NCBI GenBank assembly: GCA_009741485.1
Contig: CM019217.1
Coordinates: 37,935,757 to 37,999,756 of the forward strand
Direction of reading: 5' to 3'
From: Malurus cyaneus samueli
Taxonomy: Eukaryota > Chordata > Aves > Passeriformes > Maluridae
DNA length: 64,000 bases
How positions within the stretch are numbered: position 1 is the first letter of the stretch; each line of letters opens with the position of its first letter. The translations under genes were made by a program, and so were the position numbers. Below are positions 1 through 10,790 of the stretch, piece by piece. The notes below the pieces were generated by a model. The model worked only from the letters and a program-made list of their open reading frames with translations, did not search any database and was not told where the DNA came from.

Positions 1-3000
1 GTTCTGAACCCCACAGAAATGGGTTTTGCTTGATTTGCCTAAATGCTGGAATTCTATGGCATTTAGCGCTTCATACTTCACATCCAGCAGCTGTGATTAG
101 ATATATGCTAACCTTATTCAGGAAGGAAGGAAACACTTTACCAGAAGATAAAGTGCAAATGTCTACTTCTTCATGACTAATTTAGACCTCCCCCATGCTA
201 CCTGAATATCCAAGCACTCAGCTTGAATGTCATATTTCTATCAGAGTGGAATACAGAGCACTGAACTGGAATTTCAAAAACCTAAGCTTTGTAACTAGCC
301 CATCAAATAGACTAAACTTCTCCACTTCTAGAGTTGTCATCCATGAAACAAGAAAAATATGATCTGTCCATCAAAAGTGTTGTGGAAAAGCACTTACAAT
401 GTACTACTGACATGATATTGCAGTTCTTTCACTAATATGAGTTAGGTCCAAGCGAGGAAGTCTGGATCCTAGTGCTCCATTTCCAATGGAATTTTGCCTG
501 CCACACATCATGTCTGAAAATATCCTGAGCACAGGCTTTAGGTATGGAATGTAATGAACATATCATTCATTTTCTTTCAAGGTGGGTAAGGTTTTATCTT
601 AGAATTAAAACAGTAGTTATTGCTTTAGCGTTTTTGTTGAATTTGCTCATCAGTAATCACCAACGAGTTCAGAACTCCACTCCAAAGGAAAAATTTCTGA
701 GCAGTTATGAGTTCCTAACATAGAAGCATAGAAAAACAAGACCTTGGGTTGTTTTTTTTTCCCTTTGCTAGTTAAATAACCATAGCAAAACACAGAAGGT
801 ACATAGTGAGCTATGTGACCTAACATTATTTATATAATTCAGTGCCTTTATCTACTAGATTTTTTTCCTATAGCTGAGGCACTCAGTTTCCAGGGACAAA
901 TAAGTGTCATCTTGTCACACAGAAAGCATCTCAGGTTCTGCCTGAATCAAGACAGCAAAGGTTTATCCCACTTTCGCATGATTATATAATTAGAAATACA
1001 ATGGACAAAGTTTGAAAAAAAATCAATCCATTGAATAAAAGAGTTTTCATTAAATTCTGATGGTGTAATACCATTAACAGTGGACACCACTGGTTCAATC
1101 ACAGGTAAAAAAAAGTGATTTTCCTCTATATCCAAGTTTATAGCTTTAATTGAGTCAGTAAAAACTATTTTTATATACATGAAAGAATTACATAAATAAG
1201 TGTTATTTGAGGACTACTTGTACACTTTTAACATTTCCGTGACTGCACTCCAGCCTTTAAGAATTTGCCAATGCCAGGAATCAAAGTTTAGAAGAGAACA
1301 AAATGTACTTTATAGAGAAATTAGTAGTAAAAGCAGATGAGCTTGTTCTGAAGAAGGCTTCAGTATGTGCACTTAGAAAAATACATGCCCCACCATTTAC
1401 AGCTACAATGAGTCAGAGAGGAGAACTGGGCAAGGCCAACTCCTCAGAGAGAAGAATGACTCACCAAAATGTGTTTAGACTGAGCACCCTGGCCCTGATT
1501 TCCTTATTATAAGAAACAACTTTATGGAAGACATGGAGGTGGCCACATGAAGAAACATCTGCTCCAGTGGAACCACTTTTTCCTAGCCCTTTATCATCTT
1601 CCTTAATTGATAACCTCATCTTCATATATAGCACTGTAAGTAAGGGATCTTGATCTCACTGAAAAAGCAGGCACTTTAGGAGAGGACAGAAATTATTCAC
1701 ATGCAAGTAAATAAAATGCAGATAAAATTAAGGACAAAGTTCCTTGAAAAAAAAATAGCAATTATGTGATGGTCTTAGAGATGGTCTAACTTAGAGAAAA
1801 CAGAGTTTCCTATGTGGCCACTTTTGTAATTATCAATCCTTTGCTCTGCATGTGATCCTTTTTTCTCAGAAAGGCTAGAAACCCCCTCACTGCTGCAATC
1901 AGAGATAGCCAAGGCTGGTCCTGTATTTCTGTTCCAAACTCAGCAGAGAGACACTTATGGAAAAGAGCCCTTCAAAAGCTTGAATTATCAAAGCACTCAA
2001 ACATAAGGAAGGACTTAGCAGTATGAAAGAGTAGGACTGGCAGTGAAATAAAATTAAGAGATCATTCTAACACCCTGACTGTGGAGCAGTGTAGACTAAT
2101 CTGTGTAAAATGAATATCCAAAAATCTCTGCTCTAGAAAGAACTCTGGCACTGTGAGATGGGGAGCCTAAAGGAGAGGCTGATGCCCAGGTGGATCTTTG
2201 GCTAAAGATTGTATTGCACAGAGCTGAGCTGTCTCTGATATGGCACAGCTCTCTGAGTCAGCACAGGGGCTGCCTACCAGAGAAGAAGGAAAAGGTTCAC
2301 TCCTTCCCAGGACATCCCCCCAGGGCAAACATGACCATGCTCAACATGAGTGGATTTAACCAGTCACTAGGAAAAAAAGATGTTCCAAGAATTTTTGAAT
2401 TTTTTTCACACTTTTTACAAACTTTCTGTCCTATTCTCTGTCTATAATGAACCAATTGTTGGATTTAATCAGTTTTATTTTAAGTAGTACATTGTAAAAG
2501 AGTATCCAACAATTGTATATGAATCTTTCTTCATATTAATTTTTTTAATACTTCAGTCTTGGTGAAATCCAATTCATCTCAAATATTTCACCCAAATATT
2601 TCTTTCTTGGGACTTTACCTGTGGGACTATATTTCTTCTTGATAGAAATGATTTGACAGTAACCAGAGTGAAATTAATTCTTCCATTGCATAAAAAGGAA
2701 TAAAAGAAAAGCTGCTATTCAATTTAGTGGCAGAATATTAGTGAGGAGCTTCCATAGGCTTCTGAAATTCTGTTCTGCAATGAAATTCAGTTTAATTTTA
2801 TATAATCTTGATCATTTTGAGAAATGCTGCACATTTCAAGCTGCCAGTCAGGTCCAGCTAAAACTAAAACCCAGAAGAGAATGATCCTTTAAGACTTGGG
2901 TTCTTGTATATATATATGAAATATATTTATTTTGGGTGGTCTGAGGTTTTATTTGGGTTTTTTTTTTTTTTTTCCTGAAGCAGTCAAAATTATTATATTG

Positions 3001-3884
3001 TTGCTTTCAGGGTTGGAGAAGCAATTTATTTCATTATCAGCCTTTACCATACTTCTTGAATTTCCTGTCATTTAACAGCATCCTAACTGATTACAAAAGA
3101 AGAAAAGAGAACACTGAGTGCCTGTGCAGGAGACTGTGAAACTAATGACAGATATCTGCTGAATTTCAATACTTCTCTAAAGAAGTTCACACAGACAGGG
3201 CCTGAGGAGAGCAGAGGTCTGAAATGAAAAGTGTTTCTCAGTTTTTTGCCTAGTTAATCCCTTTGTTCAGAGATCACTCCATTCAAAGGTCACCTGTGAT
3301 GCTTTTTTAAGTAGGAATTAAAAATCTTGTTACATCTCAGTAAACATTTGAATAGAAACTGAGCCAACTACAAAACTACAAATCCAAAAATATTATTTTT
3401 TTTAAAACTATTCCCCAGAAATATAAGAGACTTTATAATCCATGTGTGTGTATCACAATTAAAATGTGCTTTGATGTGCTTTGATGCAGGATATGAATAT
3501 CAATTGTACCTCTAGAAATTCATGTGATTCTTGATTTGCTTTTTCCCAGCCCTTTATATGATATAGAGGGGATAGGGGATACTTTTAGCTAAATCTGTGA
3601 AACTAACTGTACCAAATCATCTATTGTCTTGGAAGCCGAGACAGAAAAGAAAACACAGTAACCTGCTTATTCAAGTTTTCCCTAGAGAAACCAATAAGGA
3701 AGCGCTGCCAACCTTGGAAAGGCTATTCTTCCTTACTGCTTTGTGTAAATACGATTCAATAAAAAAATGTTCTCAAATGGAAACCTCAGAAATTTTAAAA
3801 AAGAAAATCAACTGTTTATTTCTGATGTATATACCAGTACTGAGTCAAGAGGTAGAGATGAGAAGTCTAGGAGAGCAGAGTACG
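1..3884. other. Intergenic, no gene seen
   Basis: AT-rich sequence with only short chance reading frames on both strands. None has flanking splice signals together with a recognisable protein. It contains a 12-bp inverted repeat at 2453-2515, a T tract near 2960 and a 10-bp direct duplication (GTGCTTTGAT twice) near 3465-3485. I see nothing else that can be named. Confidence 0.7.
2453..2515. repeat. 12-bp perfect inverted repeat, 39-nt spacer
   Basis: CAATTGTTGGAT at 2453-2464 is the exact reverse complement of ATCCAACAATTG at 2504-2515. The next base pair on each side does not match, so the arms are exactly 12 bp. No element or gene is recognised here; it could be a chance hairpin or a very short transposon remnant. 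Confidence 0.6.
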
Positions 3885-4165
3885 TTGTTCTGTAAGAGAA
3901 CAGAAGGACACGGTCTCAAGTTGTGCCAGGGGAGATTTAGATTTGATATTAGAAAAAAAAAAATCCTCACTGAAAGGACTGTCAAGCATTGGTACAGGCT
4001 GCCCAGGGAAGCAGTAGAATCACTGTCCTTAAAGCATTCAAAAAACTTCTAGTTGTGGCACTTAGGGACATGGTTTAGTGGAGAAGGTGGCAGTGCTCAG
4101 TTAATGGTTGGACTGGATGATTTTAGAGATCTTTTTGATTCTTAGCAATTCTATGATTCCATATA
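3885..4165 (+). mobile_element. CR1 LINE 3'-end fragment
   Basis: The stretch reads like the end of CR1 ORF2 and its 3' UTR in sense orientation. It includes the region encoding RFDIRKK followed by a [14 protein letters not shown] motif, then 'ggttggactggatgatttt'-type sequence, and it ends in the CR1 tail motif ATTCTATGATTCC near 4150-4162. An A-run at 3953-3963 breaks the frame. It is 5'-truncated, as most avian CR1 copies are, and is not expected to be active. Confidence 0.85.
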
Positions 4166-7100
4166 TTCTATTGAAGTTGAGTATTGTTTAGTTTTAAAAT
4201 AAAACATGTAAAATACTCAAATGGGGAAAGGAGAAATGGGAAAAAATATTTTGTTCCCTTCATGAGAGAGAAAAAGATGTTAATAGAATAAACTTGAACC
4301 TTCCAATTATAAAACGGTTGTATTTAAAAGACAAGTATTTTTTGACATTCAGGTGTGTGCAGTCTGCTTTTAAAAAAAGGTGTGTGTTTCAATTTGTGAC
4401 CTCAGCATCTTTACCACCCTCAGAAGAGGATGAAGAGTTGATTCTAGACCTGTTTTTGAAGCTGAGTACTGTGAGACACATAACATGACACATAAGGTGT
4501 CTTTATCACTATTAGGCTTAATGCCAGTGACTCACACCAGAAGCTTAGTGGGGAATTCAGCTCTTCAAACAGCGAAAGACTTAAAAGCCAAGTTACAGTC
4601 ATCGTTTCCATGTGTGCAGAACAAGAAGAGCTCCAACCAGAGAAAGCATTTTTGCACTATTTGAGATTCTCCTGAAATAGCACTGGGAAAAGCTCCAGGG
4701 AAGCCAATGAAATTTCACAAGAGATTCATCTGTTTGACAAGTCTCATCATCTCTGCAATGCTTACCATAGCAAACAGAAAGACACCCTTAATAAAAGAAA
4801 AATATATTTCCAAACAGAACTGTAGAAAAGGAAAATATTACCAGTCCATCAAAAAAAAAAGATCATGAAATATCAAACTTAGCAGAATTTTGATAGTTTT
4901 GTAAATGCCCTTCTGCTGTCAGGGCATTTATATTCACAAACTTTCAAGCTTTTCTTCTCAGAGAAAGCTTCTTTCTTCACAATTCCTATGGCCAAGAGCC
5001 TTCTTTCATTAAAAACAAACACTCCAGGCTGTATATAAATCAAGTGGATTTTACAGACTGAAAGCTCAGCCGTGACCCTGGGGGTGCCTGCCTAATTCCC
5101 ACAGCTGGGTTCACTCCCATTGACAACCGAAACAGAGAGGAGAGAATGTGCAAAAGGTCTCATCCCAGCATGGAGCTAGGGCTCCTGCACAGGTCCCAGA
5201 ATTAGGAAGTGCTTCTCTCAATAATTTATACAAGAATTATTGCGCCCGATAACAAATCAATTCAAATCTCAGTCTCAAAGCTGGCAATTTAAGGAAATGA
5301 GATAAGATGGTGATGTAAGATACAAACTGATAATACCCAAAAGTACTACTTTTGTGCAACATGTTTATGAAGCATGGACTGTGTTATATATCTGTAGTGT
5401 GGAGTCACTGTCTGGGAAAGTTACAGCCTTCCATCAAATTTGGGCAAGTAATTCCAAGTCTACCATAAATTATAAACAGCAGAATTAGATCAATTGACTC
5501 AACACCACCAACTAAACTGAAAAATACAGGTAAACAAAAAAGGAACTGATCATTAGCTGTATCAATTAAGTTCCACATCCTTTTCTATACTTAGACAAAA
5601 CTGCAGTCAACTCCAGTGAAGAATATAAAAACAGGACTATGCTGTAAACCTTAGGAGACATACTAAAGCTGTGTGAAGTGTTTACAGTTCTTCATTGTCA
5701 AAACTTTCACTGAAATGATCTTTCCAAGAGTCAGTTATTGTAGTATTGCAGTGAAAAACAAGCTGTTTAAAAACAAAACAAAGCACCTCTGTTTTTTCTT
5801 AGGGTGCTTATTGTATGCTGTTATTCTTCATTCAGTAACCCATATCTATTATTGCTAAGTTTTGTGCATCATTAAGAAAGCTGTTTATGAAAATGGTATT
5901 GTTCAGCTTTCTGTTTTGGTAGAGAATTAGAGTTATTTGAAAGACATGTACATTTTATTCAGTCACAATTTCAAGTATTGGTAATTGATGCGGTGCTTTT
6001 ATATGCCCATCTTCTACAACACCTCAATAAAAGATCCAATTAAAATGTTACAGCTCGTGTTCTCTTCATCTGTCAAGCAGCCTTCACAATTATAGGTGCC
6101 AATACTAACTGGCCTCCTGAATCATCAACACTGTAAAGTCCCATTTTCTCATACAGGGTGTTATTCAGTCCTGATAATTCTTCTTGCTTTCAAAGATTCA
6201 TCAAAATTTAATGAAAATGTGGAAACTTTTTTGATAAAAAGGAAGTCACCCTATGTTTTACTGGTCCTTTTGTTATAGTCTAAAACTGCAGCTTCTTGTC
6301 CTGAGGGTATGGATGAGGTTTTTGGTATTACTAACATTTAACAAAGGGCTGTCACAATTGACTGTTACTGATCAGAATAATTTGCAAATGTCCAAAAAGA
6401 ATTGCATCAAAAAAAAATCTTTGTCTGAATTCAACAAAACTGCAATGATAAAAATACAAGATAAATAAAAAACATGAGAAAAGGAATTTAAAGGAAGAAA
6501 AGAAATTATTTTCTTCATTTTTTGGTAAACATTTTTCCTAAAATTATTGCTGGTTTCCCACACATCCACTATGTGAAACTATATCACTGCAGCTGTATGT
6601 GTGGCAGCTCTGCTCCAGTTTGGATCAGCAGCATCATCATGGCTGCTTCTGAACACCACAGTCTCATACTTTTATCATACTGAATAAAAGCAACTTGACT
6701 GCCTCTTACCCTTGACCTTAGATTTCTGCTCTCATCTCACTCTGCAGAAGAAAAATGTATTGACTGAATATTTTTGATAAAGGTCTTTATATATGCTACC
6801 AAGTATTAGAGGTAGAGAAGGTAAGTTTAGGAATGGCATGTATAAATGCAGGGCAAGAAGGTTTGTGTTGGCCTAATTTCTGTGACCATTCAGTGCCATG
6901 TCTGACAGGCCTAAAACACATCTAACATCTGAACATGAGTTTTAACTACAGAGAGCTGCACTGCGTCAAGAAAAGAAATGTATGGATCATGATCTTTATT
7001 TAAGGGTTTTAGTTATAACACAGAAAATGTTGACTATCAAGGTCAAAGGAGTCATATAATTCAAAATTCAGTGGGAATTTTACCAGAGCAAAAAGCTTGA

Positions 7101-8635
7101 GAGTGGCAATGATAATCTATGAGGCAGAATACATTTCTAAGCAACATTTTGTACTTGGTGATACTTAAGTATGGCAGACCTCCCAGATAGACAGCACTGT
7201 TGTAATATGACCGAGAAATCATACAGGTGTGAATAACTGATGACATATTAAGATTATGTCTTTTAATTACCCACTGAAAATACTCGCTTGCAATGGGGAC
7301 AAAGTCCTGGCTTGCTGAAGGATCACAAAAACTTTTGCACAAAAAACACAATCCAATTATCTTCCTACACTGAGTATCTAAGACTATGCAGTTTGTTAGT
7401 CTAACACCTTTGTCACTGTTCCTAGTCTTGCATTTATGTAAACCAAATTACTTAAATTATTGATAGCCCTCATTAAAGTAAATAAGAATAAAATTCCACT
7501 TTATATGTAAACACGGGTGAACACGCATCTGAATACAGCACTATGCTATGTACAACAGTCTCTCTGGTTACTACAGTTCAAACACAAATTGCAGTAATTT
7601 TTTCCCCACTTCCCACCAAAGGCAAAAGGACACAAAAGGAACACATTTTGACCCGACTGCCAACAAACCAGCAACAGATGCATACTGAAGTAGGAACAAT
7701 GTGCTTCACTTTCGTGGCATTGTACCAGTAACAAATCAGCTGTGCTATGGAACAAATTCTACAGAGCCTGAACATTAACACTGGGAAAAAAATAAAAGAG
7801 CAACTTGATATTTAGGAAGACAACAATATGACTGAAATGTTCCATACCAAGCATAAAGAGCCCAGCCCAAGTCTCTCTGAAGTCAACAGTAAAATTATCA
7901 TAACTAAATGTTATGAAATGGGTCACAATGAGGCAAAGCCACTTTTAATGCACAGTCCTATTTCTGACTTTGATCCTCAGTGGAAAAAAAGTAAAGCACA
8001 ATATGAAAATGAAAAAATTGTGCATTAAATCAGTTGTGACAATATTAAACTGTATCTTCTACACATCAAATAGCTGATATTGTTTTCACCATATTTTGTC
8101 AACCACCATGCTAGCTAGGACTGATATGTAAATACTTGCTTAAACATCTTTACTTCAGCACAATAAAAATGCTTTGGTAGCCAAAAGCTATCTATTCTAA
8201 TTTAATCTTTACTGCTTTCTTTAATTTCTACTTTTCTTTACTGCAAAAGTGTTGATCCTTCAGGACTCCATGCTGCTGCTTCTCATATTCTCATCATTTA
8301 TTGAAAATCTCCCTGAAGGATGAATTCACAAGAATGGCAGTAGCACTATTTTTTTTTTTTCTGGCCCCTTTTACTCTACTAATAGACTTTTAGCAGTAGC
8401 ACAATCTAAACTATTTATAATGAATGGAGAATCCCAGCTCTTCCAAATAAAACATGTGACTGAAAGCAGGTAGTAAAAATGGTTCACAACCCACTGGGAG
8501 GATGTGACTAATGTGTGGCTGTACTACTGCCTGTTGCTGGAGAGAACTAAAACAGTTCACTTTATATCTCTGGGCCAGAAACTGCAGGTTATACTCATCA
8601 CTTAATCTGATTTCTTGATGTAAATATTTCAGGGA
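4166..8635. other. Intergenic, no gene seen
   Basis: AT-rich, with stops frequent in all frames and no exon or transposon signature that I recognise. A short perfect hairpin lies at 4902-4930 and a 10-bp palindrome (GATCATGATC) near 6987. Short reading frames in this stretch have no family resemblance and overlap each other on opposite strands. Confidence 0.65.
4902..4930. repeat. Perfect hairpin, 10-bp stem and 9-nt loop
   Basis: TAAATGCCCT at 4902-4911 pairs exactly with AGGGCATTTA at 4921-4930 around the loop TCTGCTGTC. It is in intergenic DNA with no adjacent gene. The stem is too short for a typical microRNA precursor and no function is claimed. Confidence 0.6.
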
Positions 8636-8709
<74 letters not shown>

Positions 8710-8710
8710 T
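8636..8710. repeat. (ATCT)n microsatellite
   Basis: An uninterrupted tetranucleotide tract of about 18-19 ATCT units, perfect until the closing 'tatttag'. Perfect tracts of this length are usually polymorphic in copy number. No gene is adjacent. Confidence 0.97.
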
Positions 8711-9040
8711 TAGTTTAAGAATATTTTTTACCCCATGTTATTCTATTTCTGCATCCAGTAATGCACAACATATTATTTGTGTTTTGCCTGGAACAAAGTC
8801 CCAAAGGCTCTAAAGTCAGGGAATAGCTGATCTAGTACTGTGTACAGACACAGGCCCTGAGCACTACCCTCTTATAGAAAACTACACTTAGCTGGGACCG
8901 TAGTGAATTATTTACATCTTGCTTTCTATTTTACAATTCAGCTAATCCTGGGAAGAAATAGAACTCTTCCCACACAAGAAAAACCCTCCAAACACTCTTT
9001 TTTTCTTCTTTTTCCTATTATTATGAGTGCTCAAAAATAA

Positions 9041-9165
9041 TCACAGAATACTCTGAGTTGGGAGAAACCCACAAGGATCACGAAGTCCAACTCTTAAGTG
9101 AATGGCCCATAGAGGGGTCAAACCCACAACCTTGGCATTATTAGCACAATGCTAAGCTAATCTCA
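9041..9165 (-). mobile_element. tRNA-Ile-derived SINE (TguSINE1-like)
   Basis: On the - strand the right half (9101-9165) matches the body of tRNA-Ile(AAU): a start like TTAGCT, then GTGCTAATAATGCCAAGG around the anticodon, then a B-box-like GGGTTTGACCCC. The left half (9041-9100) is the 3' tail of CR1 in reverse (cacagaat...gagttggga...aagtccaac). A tRNA-Ile head joined to a CR1 tail is the architecture of TguSINE1, described from zebra finch and mobilised by CR1. About ten bases of the D-arm are missing, so this is not a working tRNA gene. Confidence 0.8.
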
Positions 9166-10419
9166 CTGGAATATGAAAGTTTCCACACAACTCTATAACT
9201 TCCCCTCTATCTGTGATCTCCAGTGCTCTCTTCTGAAACAATACAAAATTTGCAATTTCCAGACAACCCGGATGATTTTCTCTCCTTTCATATCCTATCA
9301 ACCTTCCCTGCATTTTTTTATTCATCTAAGTACATGATGTCAATTCACAACTTCAAGATCTCAGCTGGGGCTAACAATTTTCCCACTTTTTAGTTACTAC
9401 TGTTTGTTTCTTTCCATTAAATAAATGTGACACTGTCTGAATATTTCTTTTCCCTATGTTTCTGAATTGGCTTTGTTATACTTGGCTATTATACTGCCTT
9501 CTTTTTTTTCAGTGCTTTAGGTTAGTCCAAGTTACAATTTCTGATGGAATTTGCATAAGCTTTTGTAGTTATGGCACACTCTTGAGAGGCATGTCAGGTA
9601 TTAGACCCTTGCTTGTTTTAGAATGGGCTAAATGTCAGGTAGGAATAGGCTGCCTGAATGGTAAATGTCATTAATTTAAACTGCATAAATATGTCTGCAT
9701 TCAAACATAATTTCACATTCTGTCAGAAACAGGAAAAAGATGAAGAAAGTCTTCACTTATGGGTCTTAGTTTGTGTTCAAAATTTGCTCAGTTTCTCCTG
9801 TTTTGAATACCTGATACCAGCAATGACACATAAACCAAAAGCAGACTTGGAATCTGCCATCTTTAGCAAACGTAAATAAATATTCCAGTTTTGCCTTAAA
9901 GAATGCATTCCAGGCTCTCTGTCTCCAAGGCAGTGCAGAGATAGCTGCCACTCATAAAGTTTTTTAATTCTGATTCAAATTGAGCACACTGTGGGGTTTT
10001 AGTTCATACTCACCCTTTCTCTGAAGAACATCAGCAACCAGTATTGTCTAGCAAATGGTTGTAAGCAGATTATTACATATATTAAATTGCAAAGCATTTA
10101 AAGTAACAACTCTTTCCAAACAGCCTTTAGACTTTTTAGGTAATAAGAGACAATAGAAGGCATTTGTAGAATGGTCAGAATTTCAGCAGCAATGGATGAA
10201 ATGTTAAAAATTAAATGAGTTATTAAGCAACATCAGTTTTCCCAATATCCAATTATCATCTTCCCATCACCTTTTCCTTATGTACTTCTGCTTCTTTCAT
10301 TGCCAACCACTATTTGCTATTTGAAACACACAAATGTGGGTGGATGAGGTGGAGGAGACATGCTAAAGGTAAGGGAAAGGTTTGACTGTACAGCCCTTAC
10401 ACTTAGTGGTGATGTGGTT
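9166..10419. other. Intergenic, no gene seen
   Basis: AT-rich, no recognisable coding or repeat content. The small overlapping reading frames near 9456-9951 lie on both strands and have no visible domain. Confidence 0.6.
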
Positions 10420-10790
10420 CAGAGCAGTTGGGTGAGGGTCACGCAGATGGAAAAATAAGATGTAGTGGGCGTCTGCTACTGATTATTTAACCATGATGTA
10501 AGTATGGATGAGTGATTCTATAGGTAATTAGAAGAAATTTCTGGACTGGTAGCTCTGGTCCTTACAGGATGTTTCAACTTCCCAGACATCAACTGAGAAT
10601 ATCACATTGTTGTGATGAGCAGGTCTTGGAAATTCTTGAAGTTTGTAGGAGATAACTCCTTGCCATAGGCACTCAGTGTAACAACCAGCAAAAGCCTCCT
10701 AGATTTGCTGTCACAAATAGAGGAGGATGTGGTTGCATGTGGCTGTCTTGGCCACAAGGAGCAGGAAGTGGCTGAATGCATGCACAGCAA
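10420..10790 (+). mobile_element. CR1 LINE ORF2 endonuclease-domain fragment
   Basis: Translation of the + strand gives degenerate but clear CR1 ORF2 endonuclease sequence. There is a GVCY-like segment near 10470, a QLEE-like segment near 10530, then ALVLTGCFNFPDIN (the ALVLMGDFN block, with the catalytic-region D changed to C) at about 10551-10592. A CLGHKEQEV segment follows near 10745-10775, matching the SDHE-containing C-terminal part of the domain. Several in-frame stops show it is dead. The reverse transcriptase part is absent, which is unusual because CR1 copies are normally 5'-truncated. Confidence 0.75.

Noticed and set aside
3597..4052. 151-codon frame on the + strand as a gene
   Set aside because: Its second half is CR1 3' end and the first half has no recognisable content.
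8636..8710. CRISPR-like direct repeats
   Set aside because: A simple tetranucleotide microsatellite without spacers, in a vertebrate genome.
9101..9165. tRNA-Ile gene on the - strand
   Set aside because: The D-arm is partly deleted, the acceptor stem is not preserved, and the sequence continues into a CR1 tail, so it is a SINE.
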